From the NCBI GenBank assembly GCA_002786025.1, contig NHNW01000003.1, positions 1,116,001 through 1,180,000 on the forward strand: a DNA stretch of 64,000 nucleotides, given 5' to 3'. This stretch comes from Zasmidium citrigriseum. Lineage: Eukaryota; Ascomycota; Dothideomycetes; Mycosphaerellales; Mycosphaerellaceae. Below, piece after piece: positions 32,042-44,164 of the stretch. The stretch's first letter is position 1, and each line of letters begins with the position of its first letter. The notes below the pieces were generated by a model, which did no database searches, was not told the origin of the DNA, and saw only the letters and a list, made by a program, of their open reading frames with translations. Both the position numbers and the translations under genes were made by a program.

Positions 32042-34409
32042 CGCAACGGTCGACCCTGCAAAAACGGTCGAACGCGAACAGGAGGTAAGGTTTCGCCTGC
32101 TGCCCTCACGAGAACCGCGAGGCTACAGGCTGGGGATATGTTGTTGGGTGTTGTGTATCTCACACACTGGTCTGGACGGGGCGCAAACGGGACGGAAAAG
32201 ACGAGTAAGGTCTTTTGAGTGGTTGTGTCCAAGAATCCATGGTGTCTCATTTGCTAGGCAGCGCGAGACCGGGCTGTGAACTAACCGTCGTGCTAATCTG
32301 GCCTATTTCGCAAGGTCTGGCAAGACATAACCCGGCCATCTCCCGACCGCACAGGGCTTGTGGTTGCTGGGATTCTCAGGTCCTCACCGAGAAATGACGG
32401 ATCTTCGTCCTTCTTGAAAGTCTGCCCTGACGGCTGCAGTTCCGACACCAGGATCTTCCTCACGCCATGGAGGGGCAGAAATCGATAAAGCTGTTTGCTT
32501 GCGTTTGGGGAGTGCACGAGCTGCTGTCGTTCGTTTCGTGCCCGGGGTTTGGCTGTCGGCAGTCACCCGCTTGGGAATTGACAGGGCCGGGGACAGGGAT
32601 GTTGGGTGGAGAATTCGTTCGCGCCAGACGGACGCGTGTAGCACTTCAAAACGACCAGACGGCGCTTTCGTTCAAAGGCTTGTGTTGTCGGTGACGTGAA
32701 CGCGTGATCGCGAAAAGATTGAGCGATGATGTGATGGTTCTTTCAGATCTCGACCGCGGATTGCGTGGGTTTCCGGGACCGATTTGGTGGGTGAAGAGGT
32801 GGGTGATGTTAGGTAAGGGAAGATGGAGGGATGGGAGATCACGATATGTGAGATGAAATCTCACGGGTGTAGATTGGGTTCTGATGTCAGACCTGCTGCG
32901 ACAGATATATCGAAGTTGGCGGCGGCAGACTCCACATTCAATACGAAAGGCTATTGACATCTCGGACATAGGCTGGTTTGGGCATTCGTGGAGAAATTCG
33001 AATGTTGGAGCCTCGGTCTAAGGGATACGAGACTTACGAAAACAGGTTTTGTGGCGATCACTTGGAGAGGCACTTAAAAAGGGAGAACACGCTCGATGAC
33101 TTGTTGGTGCCAAATGTCCGGATACAGAGTCGAACACTTGCAAATGACGAGCGAACGAGCCGTTCCATTCGAGTGTCGACTCTACCCATTGGTGGCCATG
33201 AGCGGCGGGTTTTGAGCAACTTCAGTCTGGAGCGACATCACCCTCACAATCACAACGCCCAACTTGAAGCAATGGACGAGTTCGACGCAACACTGCATGG
33301 ATGCTTGTGCTTCAATCACTCCTACTGTGAAGATTTGATTCCAATGTCACGATAGCAAATCGCTGTGTCGACATATCAATCAGCTGATTTGGAAGATCGT
33401 CGAGGCGTGTTGAATAGCTCGTGGGAGGTATATCTGTTGACAACGTTGTGAGCAGGTGCCGAAGACGCATGCCCGTTCATTTTTGCTCGAATAGCGGTGT
33501 ATGGCTTGACGTCTGTCGCTTGTACCACCAGAACAGTGCGGCTGAATGCATACACATATATGCGATGCGATGTTCATGAACGGAATCGAGATGGAAGAGT
33601 ATGCCTCACCGCCAAATTTGTACAGACAAACGATGTATGGACAGCTGCGATAAGACAACGGTTTCAACACCACAGCCTCTCCAGGTCGTGCAGCTCTTGT
33701 CGATGCAGGCAGTCTTGGAGTCTGGCCCTCTGAGTCTTGCTTCCAGTTGAGCATGCGCAACGACCGCCGATAACGCTGATGCATCCTCCCGCACTGTTGC
33801 ATTCCAGAGGTCGTACTTTGGTGGCAAAGCAGTGCAGCATATATATTACCTGTCCAGATGATCTCGTAAAGGCAGCTCGAACAATTGACGCTACCTTAGC
33901 CTCGAAGCGTATTGTGAAGCTGTAGAAGCGGGCGCCTGGACATTTTCACCCAAAGAGGAAGGATGACTTCTCACGACAGAGCGCTAGCCGATGCACCCCG
34001 AGCCCGTGCCGAGGAGACAGACATGAGCGCGGAGCCGCAGCGGCGAAATCAATTTGTGCTCTTTGTGAAACCAGGCGGTGAGACGGTTGAATTCAACGCC
34101 ACTCCATGTGATATGGGCGATGTCAGATAAGCGATCACAAGTGTTTTGCTGGAGATCCTGGCGAATATCGGAGTGGGAGGCGGCAATCGTCGTTGTCGCG
34201 CGAGACTCACATCATTCGTGCATGGGTGTGCTCGAGAAGTTTCCCGCAGTCACGCACCCCGGTCGTTGCTGCTCTCGCTTGCCGCCCGGACAACACTCTT
34301 TCTTCGCTTCTCTTCTTTCTCACGCCTCTCCGAAAATTCTGTCCTCGTCAATCAAGACCTCTCAACAGGCGATTTGGCAGACAGATTGACGGTGAGATAG
34401 CCCATCTCA
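32042..34409. other. Long intergenic stretch, about 2.4 kb
   Basis: The longest gene-poor stretch. It holds the promoters of the MBL-fold gene and the transporter. An ATG at 33963 opens a 55-codon frame (MTSHDRALADAPRARAEETD start) ending at 34130 with a GTGAGA inside it; this could be a small gene or leader exon but lacks support. No transposon or RNA gene seen. Confidence 0.45.
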
Positions 34410-36401
34410 ATGTCTCTGCTCCAACGTGTCACCTCTATCGATGGAAGTGATCTCAGACCGCCCGAAGTTGATGCGAAGGACATCGGCCATGCCACAGGAC
34501 ACTCGCTTCGACGGGTGATCAGCTACGATGCCATTCCACGTCCAGCGGAGGACTCTCAAGCCACTGCGCCGACCGGAGGAGTGACTCAATACAAGGTCTC
34601 GGTTGCACAAAGATTAGGTATGCAAACAGTTGAGCAATTGGATTGCCATATGCTGACTTTTGACAAGCCCAGGTAATCATCACGATCGTGTCTTGCTGGC
34701 TAGCATCTGGCATTGTGTTTGGTTTTGCTGCGTTGAAGCCAGTTCTCATCGATCAAGGCGTCTATCGGGAGCATTGCTCAGCAGAGGAGCTCGAAGAAGG
34801 CGTAGAGCTCTGTTACGAGCAAGATCTGAGGTAAGTCGTATCAGCGCATTGGAACGGTGTGTTCTGACTGACCTTTGCGCAGGCTCAACTTGTTCTTTGC
34901 GATCGCATCGACCACATGCAATTTCTCAGCCCTTCCAGTTGGGACCCTGCTCGATAGATATGGCCCACGTTTCGCAGCAACCATCGGCGCCATCTGTCTC
35001 GCTCTCGGCAGCGTTTTGATGGCGACTGCCTTCCAGATCCCCGAGTTCGACGGCTACATTGCTGGCAACATTTTTCTAAGCTTGGGAGGTACCTTCATCT
35101 TTGTCCCTGCTTTTCAAATCGCCAACACCTTTCCCAAATACGCCGGTACGATTGTTGCACTCGTCACGGGAGCGTTTGATGCGAGTGCTGCTGTCTTTCT
35201 TTTCTTCCGATTGGCATACGAAGCCTCCAACGGCTCATTCACGCCACAGAAGTTCTTCTATGGCTATCTCATTGTCCCTGCGGCTATCTTGATCTGTCAG
35301 TATACTGTCATGAACAAAGATGGCTACAAGACTGTCCCTCAACTGGAGCAGAAGATCGAAAAGAACGAGGACGCCACTCGAGATGTACGTGCCCCAGATT
35401 GAATGCGTTTTGAAACATGACTGACTTGCGCAGGTCCACGACTCCGATGAAGAGCTCAGTGACGGAGAGACTCGCCGCGTTCGAGCTGAAAGAGCCGAGC
35501 ATCGTGAAGAGAATCTTCACAAGCTGGACGAACTGCTCGGTGATGCCAAAGAACGAGAGGCTCGCGAACTCAAGGAAGAAGAACGACATCAAGCCAGTGG
35601 TATCTGGGGTATCCTCCATGGAAAGTCTCCACGCGAACAGATGTTGACCCCATGGTTCATCTTCATCGTGCTTCTCACTGTGCTCCAGATGCTAAGAATG
35701 AACTTCTTCATTGCCACGATCAGAAGCCAGTACAATTTCATGCTGGGGTCGGAGAGACTGTCGAAGAGAGTCAACGATTTCTTCGACATTGCGCTTCCAG
35801 TAAGTGTGCACTATTACAACTCCAAAAGTGACCGTTGGCTAACAGGTGCAGGTTGGCGGAGTTGCTGCGACTCCATTCATCGGTCTGCTGCTTGACCATG
35901 TTAGCACTGCCATGATGCTGACGATACTCGTGGCGTTGATCACTGCTGTCGGCGTTCTCGGGTCCATCCCCACGCTAGCGGCAGCATATGCCAACGTCGT
36001 TCTCTTCGTTCTCCTGCGGCCATTGTACTACTCCGCGATGTCGTAAGTTCTTCGCTTCTCGCAAAGCCGCTGATCAGGAGCTGACCAGACTTCGCAGCGA
36101 CTATGCAGCCAAAGTGTTCGGTTTCGCCACCTTCGGCCGCGTCTACGGCACCATCATCTGCCTCTCAGGTTTGGTGAACCTGTCACAGCCATTGATCGAT
36201 GCCGCGAACCATGATGTCTTCCACGACAACCCAATCCCGATCAACGTCATCTTGGCTACGCTTGGACTCATCTTCGGATCTGCCTTGGTTATGTTTGTGT
36301 GGTACCAAGACCGAAAGTACCATGTGAAACAGGACAAGATCCGCGAAGCTACTGAGCGTGACCGCTTGATTCCTGAGGTGGACGAGGAAGAAGGATATTG
36401 A
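34410..36401 (+). CDS. MFS transporter, SLC43/Fmp42-like
   Basis: Six exons: 34410..34617, 34668..34830, 34883..35384, 35434..35799, 35852..36042 and 36098..36401. The introns are 49-55 nt and all phases close, giving 577 residues. About twelve membrane helices. Signature regions are GIVFGFAALKPVLIDQGVYR after helix 1, LPVGTLLDRYGPRFAATIG (the MFS D-x-x-G-x-R loop), FIFVPAFQIANTFPKYAG, and LRMNFFIATIRSQYNFMLG after a long charged central loop (ERAEHREENLHKLDELLGD). The closest families are yeast Fmp42 (YMR221C) and human SLC43 amino-acid transporters, so amino acid or related transport is the best guess. The first acceptor is AAG (34665..34667); the CAG 5 nt downstream would shift the frame. 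The tail is acidic (IPEVDEEEGY). Confidence 0.88.
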
Positions 36402-36627
36402 GATCCTGATGTGTCTTTGAGACTGCAAGCGACGAGTGTTAAAAGGATAGACTTACAGCTTTATGAAGGTTATGTAAAATAGAGGATATGAAGGTCGATC
36501 AAACACGTCATTGCCTCCCCATATTTCGTAACTTTCGTAACTTCTGCCTTTGGACTAGCACATTTGCAGAGGTCCAAATGCTCTATCAGAATCCTGGCAT
36601 GCAAACAGCCACTTCAAGTGGGCTGCA

Positions 36628-37435
36628 CTACTCAATAGCAAATCCAGCTAACACAAGCCCCTCCTCACCCCTCTGCGCCCTCCAAAAATTCGTCTGCCTT
36701 ACAATCTCCTCATCCACCAAGAACCACCACTTCTCAATAACATTCGCATCCAGCTCCCAAGACATCGGACACCACGGCACATTCCCCCAAACCCTCACAT
36801 TCTCCGATAACATGTCGTTGACAAAGTCCAATTCATCGATCACGGTCATCGAAGCCAGGACTCGATCTCGCATTGTTGGGAAGGGTAGCATGTCGATGTA
36901 TGGTTTGTGGGGGACGAGTTGTTGGCGGAGGGTGGGCTGGAGGGAAGGTGGGAGGTTGGAGGTTGAGGCGGCGATGTTGAAGCCGGAGTCGGTGGAGCAT
37001 TGGATTTCGAGGATGTGGGCTATGGAGAGGAAGGCTGTAGCGGCTTTTGTTGAGGGGAGGGTGAGGGAGGCGGTGCCTGGGTCTGGAACGGGGAGCGTTG
37101 AGAGGGTCGTGGTTGCTTGGAGGGCTAGGTCGAGACATGAGTCGGCTTCGTCGGAGGATGGCGTGGTCTCTGTTCCTGTTTCGTCTTGTGTATCTTGTAT
37201 GCCTTGGTCTGGAGATGTCGTTGTAGATTGCTTTGAGCCGGCCTTTCTAGTCGTGTTCAGTCTTGAACCTAGTTCAGCGTTAGACCATGCTCGAGAGCTC
37301 ATGCTAAATGTCTGGCAACTTACGTCTCGCTCGCTGTGCAAGTCTATTCTGCACACGCTTCCGCTCTGCAGGATCTGCGATGTTCGTCCAGTCGTCGTCC
37401 GCGGACTTTTTGTACGGATCCCAAGTTTCCTTCAT
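36628..37435 (-). CDS. bZIP-like DUF3425 transcription factor
   Basis: Exons 37435..37324 and 37268..36628, with a 55-nt intron (37269..37323, GTAAGT...TAG, phase 1), give 250 residues. The first exon carries [20 protein letters not shown] followed by AQRARR, the DNA-contact basic region of fungal bZIP proteins. No heptad leucine zipper follows; instead there is a Thr/Ser/Asp-rich linker. The rest is the DUF3425 domain, ending with [20 protein letters not shown] and [20 protein letters not shown], which is typical. Members are nuclear regulators, often next to secondary-metabolism or stress genes, but none are obvious here. It is convergent with the transporter (about 225 bp between stops). 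Confidence 0.88.
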
Positions 37436-38222
37436 GATCAGTGGCTAAATGACGGTGGAAGCAACCGATGTCACTGAATGACTTCTGAGAGCATCGTTCA
37501 TGATAATTTCTATGCTTGCGCATAATTCAAAGGATTGATGACAAACCCATGTACAAAGAGGGAGCGATGCTGCGCTGCACGTGCGCGCTAGCAAGGATCC
37601 GACGGTCCGATCCGCGTGAGTGAATCCTTCCCTAAAATTAGGTTGCTCCCACCACGACGTCTTCTGTTCTCCATGAAGTTGGGCATTCGATCTCCAATTT
37701 TCTCTTGGGCCGCTCAGCCACCGAGTTGCACAATACTTACTTCTTTCCAAACGAGGCACTTGGCGGACTTGGTCGTCCGGCGTTCGGAACCATGTCGCCA
37801 ATATCACTTCCTTCCAATTTCGACCCATCAGCCATTGGATAGGAACACGTCTGGACGTCGGATACATGTAAGGCCTCCATCAAGTCGACGCCTCCAGACA
37901 GGGACCTGCTTTAGCGAGTGCCATCTTCGAGGTACGCACGACTCACATTTTTCAGCCGCACGTTGCACAGCAGATGGCAAGCGAGCTAGCGAGAGCCGAG
38001 CCCTGGGCCTCAGGTACTGGTCTTTGGAAAGGAGGGTAGGGTTACTTTCTATTTCAGCTGTTCAATCCTTTTTGCGCTGAACATTCTGCGATGCTGCGTT
38101 CGTCGTCCGTGGTGGAATAGGTCCATCGTTGGTTTGCTCTCCGGCCTGTCGTTCTTTCATCATTTTCCCCCATCATTGCTGGAAAGACTGTCTGGAAGCT
38201 TTCTCTCGTTTCCCTCGCGGAC
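37436..38222. other. Intergenic, divergent bZIP / wall-protein promoters
   Basis: About 790 bp. The last 150 bp before 38223 are CT-rich (TTTCTCTCGTTTCCCTCGC type). No gene or repeat recognised. Confidence 0.45.
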
Positions 38223-41200
38223 ATGAAGTATGTTTTACTCGTTCTCGCAGCGGCTGCGGTGAATGCGGCTCATATAATACATCGACAAGGTGAGGAGAAA
38301 CGACCATATCGCGAAGAAAATGCACTTACATCTCGCAGCACCATACAACAGCTCGACTAGCGCTCCATCCTCAACCTCGAGTATCTCCACGTCTTCCCAC
38401 AGTCCAGCAAGCGTCGTCTCCGCGGGTACAGCGTCTGTCACCAACTCTGTGAATGCCACCAGAACGAGGACCTCGATTACAACCTCATCACCCGCTTCAA
38501 CATGCTGCTACCTTTGGCCAGCTATGATTGGCGTCAACACATGGTGGAGTTCAAGCATCACTCTTCCTGTCGCGACTGTAATCACCACATGGATCAAGTA
38601 TAACGACACAATCGTACCTGCCAACTCCACAACGATCACAGTAGCGAACGCAACCAGCTTCTATGGATCCTTGGGCGGCATGCTGCAACCCACGTACTCC
38701 AGAGTCGGGCCTCCGACTTCAACATACACCTTGACACAGTGCGAGTACTCGACAACGGCTGGCGAGTCCTGCACGGAGTCGACGACCACCACAAGAACCC
38801 TGTGGTCTTCAACCTATTATGCGCGACCAACGACATCCATACCAGGCGTCCCAGGAGACCTTCTGCCGGCAGTGGCCGATCTTTATTATGGAGCTACTTT
38901 CATCGACAATGCCACAGCCGCTACTTTCACAAACCAAAGTCTGACTATTCAGTCGCCAACGCCTTTCTTGAACTATGGTGACCTCGGCATCTGGACCAGC
39001 ATGGATTGCGTGGAGCCGACTGTGGTCACCAGCACGAGCGTCTTTGTACGAACGACGATAGATGGAACTCTGATCCAGACGACGTCCTTCTACCCAACGT
39101 ATACGTCCACACCCCGTCCGTCCGGTGTCTTGTATGCTGGTGGGAACATGGGAAGTAGACTCGATGGCCTAGGCGTGGCAAGACCATTCCCCGATGGCGA
39201 TTACAGCGACTTCAATTTCACAGCCTGGATGGAAGGTATTGCACATGGCGGACCTTCGTCGGTTGATGGGTACATGTTCGAGATTGATGACGACCTCGCT
39301 GAATGGTTTGCTTCTATCCCCATGGTGCAGGAGAGGCTCCCGGATTTTGATGTTGCTAAATGTACTCCTCTGATGGGCGATGGAGAGCCGTCAGTCCATG
39401 TGCCTGTCAACCAACTTATTGACACGGCGCATGTGACAGTGACTAGACCCGGAACGTTGCCGAAGCCAACGACTCCAAAAACCACGATAGTGGAGCCGAC
39501 ACCGGAGCCTACTGTTGAGCCAACTTCTGATGATGAGTCGCAGCCGGGGCCTACTACTTCTCCAGACAGTCAGCCCCCGGAGACCACGAACCAAACGCCG
39601 CCGGAAACTACGGATACTCCAGACACACCAGACGGTGGGCCCGCAGAGACTCCAGGGCAAACTCCTGTGCAGACCCCAGAAACTCCAGATCAGACTGCGC
39701 CTCAGCCGACAGGATCGCCAAATGAACAGCCATCGGACGGAGGGCAATCAGGAGATAGTCCTTCCGGCCTGTCGCCAGGGCAGCCTGTCGCAGAACCAAC
39801 GCAAGATGCGAACACACCGCAGCCTACGAATAATCCGAACCCGCCAGACCTCATCTCCATTATCCAACAAGCAACCCCCGCTCCCACAACAGGAGGTCAA
39901 GATACGGCTCCTGCAGGTGAGCCACCCTCCAATGCCATCGGTGATGCGATTGCTAGCGTGATTGGGCTGGTACCAGTAGGAGACAACGGCCAACCGCAAG
40001 GCTCACGACCTCCCACCAATCCGGCGCCTGGAGATCAGCAGGACGGTGGACAGCAGTTTGATTCTCTGCCAGCCATCTCACTCGGCAATACTGTCGTGAC
40101 TGCCAACAGCGACTCTGGATTCGACATTGGCGGGCAGACGTTGTCGCCTGGTGGTCCTGCGGTAACAGCGGGAGGTACCACGTTTGCGTTCGCAGATGGA
40201 GGCTCAGCAGTGGTAGTCAACGGAGTGACGACTCCTGTCAACGGACCAAATGCCCAAGCAGCGCAGACTCCTCCAGTCCAGATCACCGTTGGCGAAAACA
40301 TCGTCACAGCCGACAGCGACTCAAACTTCGTGATCGGTACCCAGACACTCGCACCCGGTGGGCCTGCTGTCGTCGAAGGTGGCACAACATTTTCCCTCGC
40401 ACCATCCGCAGATGCTGTAGTGATTAATGGTCAAACATCTCCCATCGATGTCACTGTCGCCGCCCAGCAGACTCCTCAGGCCCAGATTACGGTTGGCGGC
40501 AATGTCATCACGGCAGACTCGAACTCAAGATTTGTGGTTGGATCGCAGACTCTCGCTCCGGGTGGACCTGAGATCACTGTGGATGGATCTACTTTCTCTC
40601 TTGCACCTTCTGGAAGTGCGATTGTGGTTGATGGAGTCACATCTCCCATCACAGCGACGCAAGGGTCGGTAATGGGCGCTCCAGATGTATCGCAAGGAAG
40701 CATCACGGAGCTCATTCTGCCAGGAACGACACTTCTTCCGGGCTCGAGCGCGGTCATCTCGGGAACAACGTACTCCTTACCGGCGACAGGTGGAGGCATC
40801 TACATTGATGGCGAGTCTTCTGCTCTTCCCACGGCTTCGCCTGGGTCGCCCATCACATTGCCAAATGGTCTCGTGGCGACTCCCACATTGGCGTCGAATC
40901 TCGTCATTGGTTCGCAAACTCTCCTTCCTGGGTCTGCGATCACGGTGTCTGGGACGACGTACTCTCTGAGTGGATCTGAAGTCGTGGTTGCGGCGGCCTC
41001 GACCACGTGTACCGAAGACATTGACGATTTCGAGGCTACAGCGACATCCGCAAGCCGTACTTCGGGAAGCACCGGCTCTTCGACTGTCACTTCGGCGGAT
41101 AGCTCGGAGTCGTCAAGCGATGACAGCGCACCGGGTCCGACGTCCACAAGCGGAGCGTCCGGGAAGTTCTGCTGGGATGTATTACGTGTGGGAATGCTAA

Positions 41201-41229
41201 GTGTAGCAGTCGTAATGTGCTTGATGTGA
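38223..41229 (+). CDS. Large GPI-type cell-wall protein with Pro/Thr stalk and C-terminal repeats
   Basis: Exons 38223..38289 and 38339..41229, with a 49-nt intron (38290..38338, GTGAGG...CAG, phase 1), give 985 residues. Exon 1 supplies the signal peptide MKYVLLVLAAAAVNA. The N-terminal part is Ser/Thr-rich with many N-glycosylation sites (NSS, NAT, NST). A globular beta-rich region follows to about residue 370. Next is a Pro/Thr/Gln stalk (PETTDTPDTPDGGPAETPGQ type). Then come about five repeats built on 'SQTLAPGGP...GTTFSLAPS..VV(I/V)NG', found in many fungal wall proteins. A Ser-rich stretch and a hydrophobic end (VLRVGMLSVAVVMCLM) fit a GPI signal. It likely acts at the wall surface, in adhesion or structure. 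Confidence 0.88.
40075..41001 (+). repeat. Degenerate tandem coding repeats (about 68-residue units)
   Basis: Unit 1 is 40075..40281, unit 2 40282..40485, unit 3 40486..40701, with shortened units 4 (40702..40851) and 5 (40852..41001). Units 1-3 start with IxxGxxxxTAxSxSxFxIGxQT-L-PGGP and end with VVxNGxTxPI. Units 4 and 5 keep only the 'LLPGSaITVSGTTYSL' core. The copies are related at protein level but clearly diverged at base level, so this is an old duplication. Confidence 0.8.
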
Positions 41230-42235
41230 TACTGAGGGCGGACGATGTTGACGATAATGTCTATAGACCATGAATGTGCTTACTGAATGTTTGGTTAGTC
41301 ATTTCATGGTTCCCTGATCAGGGTGACTCGTGAAGGGTAGGTAAGGCATGGCGAGAGTGATCAGATATTGCCAATGCTCCTCAAGACCAACCAGCGGTCC
41401 GCAGAAAGCAGACATTTGGTGCGGCTGGTCAAGTTTGGTTTACCAGATGGAAGATATCATCATCCAAAGATTTATGATGTCTTGATCAGGCATTGCAAGT
41501 CTCGCTTACCTTCCAAGAATCGAGTGCGGCAGAGTCACATCCGCACAATGCCTTGACCGCACGCAAAATACGCCCACTCGAGCTTCTCCCGATCGCCTCG
41601 CCTGGGCGTGCCACGCCGCCATTCGCATAGTGCATACTGGAGCATCTCGTGTAATGCTCGTTGCCGGATTTGATATGTTCCATCTGTCAGGTCGTCAACG
41701 CATCATGGGCGCCGTCCCCGAAGAGACTACCCTCGTGATGACGGTTTTAGAAGTGGCTGTCGTTCTCGGCCACATTCGGAATCGCCAACACCACTATATG
41801 GCGACCTCGTGAGAGGCACGCCGGGCGAATAGCGATGATTTGAGTTGGTGGTCGTTGATTGTTGGGAGAAGAAAGAAGAAGCGCAAAAAGCGTGAGGTTG
41901 GCAAAGAAGATTTCGGGCGCTAGCGTGGCGGCTAAAGTGCGGAGCTTGGGCTTGGAGAAGTTGCAGACGGAGGAGAGCTGCTCTGCACATTTACGACAAG
42001 ACCCTCTCCGCCCGATCACTCCATTGCTGCAACCCGCTACTGTATTATTGCCCATTGCCATCCCAATCGCTTCTACCGACCGACCACGAATCACTCCGTT
42101 CATCCTAATCGATCCCCCGCCATCCACCGCCGACTCGCCCCATCCCGCCATTCGAGGGGTCCGTTTACTCTGCGCTCCCACTTCCTGTCCTCGTGGGCAC
42201 ACACATTCAACACCGCAGCCCTGTAGGCCATACAA
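41230..42235. other. Intergenic, about 1 kb
   Basis: Between the wall-protein gene and the eIF4E-type gene. Overlapping short frames on both strands at 41.75-42.2 kb, none convincing. Contains the eIF4E gene promoter. Confidence 0.45.
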
Positions 42236-43357
42236 ATGGAGAAGAACAGCGAGAACAGCCCATCGAATCTCTGGTCTCGTCGGTCTAAGTAAGACATTCT
42301 GCAGTATGAGCTCTTGGCCCTAGCTAACTGGCACGCGATCAACAGCAACCCCAAGCCCTCCCTCTCCGTTAACAAGAACGATCGCCACGACTCCCGAGAC
42401 AGCCACGACACCCCTTCGAGCAAGCGATTTGGCAGCTTAAGCAGCCACGGTAAGACCAATCCGTTCAATTCGATTGGCCCCATATCCACATCCTCTGTCG
42501 CATCCCCCACTAGCTCTGGGGCCTCCTCTGCCTTCGGATTAGGCTCAGGAGCTTTCGGGTTCGGTAGCGCCAGCAAGACGCCTAAGACGCCTGGTGCGAC
42601 GTTCGAATCGAGTAGATCAAACGGCGAAAAGAAGGACTCCTCAGACGAGAATACAAAGGACAGCAGGAGGCCTCCACCGCGGAAGTCGCTTTCATCACTG
42701 CGCACGCCTAGTGCTGTCGCGGAACCTCCTTTACCTTCTGCGAAAGACTCGCCTGGCGCCTGGCCTCTCAGGCATTCCTGGATCGTCTACTACCGACCTC
42801 CCACAAGCAAGAACAGCGACTACGAGAAGTCAATCAAGCCTCTCTGTAGGATACACACAGCGCAAGCTTTCTGGGCAGTATATTCGCACCTCAAGCACCC
42901 AAGCGACCTCCCTACCGTTAGCGACTATCACTTCTTCAAGGAGGGCATACGACCAGTATGGGAAGATGATGAGAACAAGAAGGGCGGCAAATGGACTATG
43001 CGCCTAAAGAAGGGTGTCGCCGATAGGTACTGGGAGGATTTGCTACTTGCAATGGTCGGCGACCAGTTTGCTGAAGCCAGCGAGGAGGTCTGTGGAGCGG
43101 TCGTGAGCGTTCGCTCTGGCGAGGACGTCTTCTCCATCTGGACCAAGAACGACGGCGGCCGCAACGTTAAGATCCGCGAGACGATTAAGAGGGTTCTTGC
43201 GCTTCCAGCAGACACGAACCTGCAATGGCGCAGCCACGACGAGAGCATCACGCAGCGTCAAGCTGTAGACCAGGCTCGTCAGGCCAACCAGGAGAAACGG
43301 CGCAACACACTCGTTGCTGACAAGGAGTCGGGCGAGAGCAGCAAGACGTCGTCTTAG
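42236..43357 (+). CDS. Class II cap-binding protein, eIF4E2/4EHP type
   Basis: Exons 42236..42288 and 42346..43357, with a 57-nt intron (42289..42345, GTAAGA...CAG, phase 2), give 354 residues. About 155 N-terminal residues are Ser/Gly/Lys-rich and disordered. The eIF4E core follows: LRHSWIVYYRPPTSKNSDYE, QAFWAVYSHLKHPSDLP, DYHFFKEGIRPVWEDDENKK (the WE pair that sandwiches and reads the m7G cap), GGKWTMRLKKG and ICGAVVSVRS-type EEVCGAVVSVRSGEDVFSIW. The position of human eIF4E Trp56 is Tyr (NSDYEKS) and that of Trp46 is Tyr, the class II pattern. The sequence follows human 4EHP more closely than eIF4E1. Such proteins bind caps but often repress translation. Confidence 0.9.
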
Positions 43358-44164
43358 AGTGACCCTCGCAGCTGGCAGGACGATGAGCCTGCCGTGGACT
43401 CTGAAACCGATACGATGTCTTTCAGTACTCCGTGCCGTGGCAAAACTGGCACTTCCGGCAAGCCTCGTCAGGAACACCATTACTGGCCCTCCTTTTGAGA
43501 TGTCACGACTAGCAGGTGGCACTCGATTTTGCTTTTTGCATTGCAGCGTGTTTGCAGCTTTGGTTTGGGACTTGTGAGCGTCAACACTTATGTGCCCCAT
43601 GATTGCGGGCGGAACATGTACACTATCACCTCGAAGGCTTTGGGATTTACTGTCTGCATGAAGACGGTAGCGCAGCAATGAGCGACACGGCTGCTTTGCT
43701 TGTGCTGGGCTATATTGCAAGGCGTCTTGAATACCTGTAGTTTCAACCGAAGCTATGCTCGCAAGAGCTGTCTTGATATTCGATTCATTCACATTTCCAC
43801 GTGCCTTCATCTTCTCGTGTCAATTGAATAGAAGCGGCAGTCGCGATCGGCGAAGGTTTTTGGCGTCAAAGAAATCCCGGTCACACGTCACCCCTCAAAG
43901 CGCGTGCGAGCTTCGACGAGCACCGCACCTCATTTCTCTCTCGCCTGCACCAACCGCAAACCTTGCAACCCCATTCACTTGTCCACCCGCCGCCCGCATC
44001 CGACAGCGACATGCCTGAGGGTTCATCTCTCGCCATACCCGAGCGTGCGACCGACCACAATACGTGAGCTACGATTTGCATGTGACAGCGGCCTCGATGC
44101 AGCCGCCTTTGATTTCAAGAGTGCTAGGATATCTTACGGGCGGGCAACAGCAAGATCAAGCAGT
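43358..44164. other. Intergenic between eIF4E-type and ULP2-type genes
   Basis: About 800 bp: 3' region of the cap-binding gene and promoter of the protease. The ULP2 frame is open back to 43904 but without an ATG before 44165. Nothing else seen. Confidence 0.45.

Noticed and set aside
32978..33355. 125-codon plus-strand frame
   Set aside because: Starts without ATG at its edge, composition looks random, no signal or domain.
36488..37477. 329-codon plus-strand open frame
   Set aside because: Antisense to the DUF3425 bZIP gene, whose spliced product has clear family motifs.
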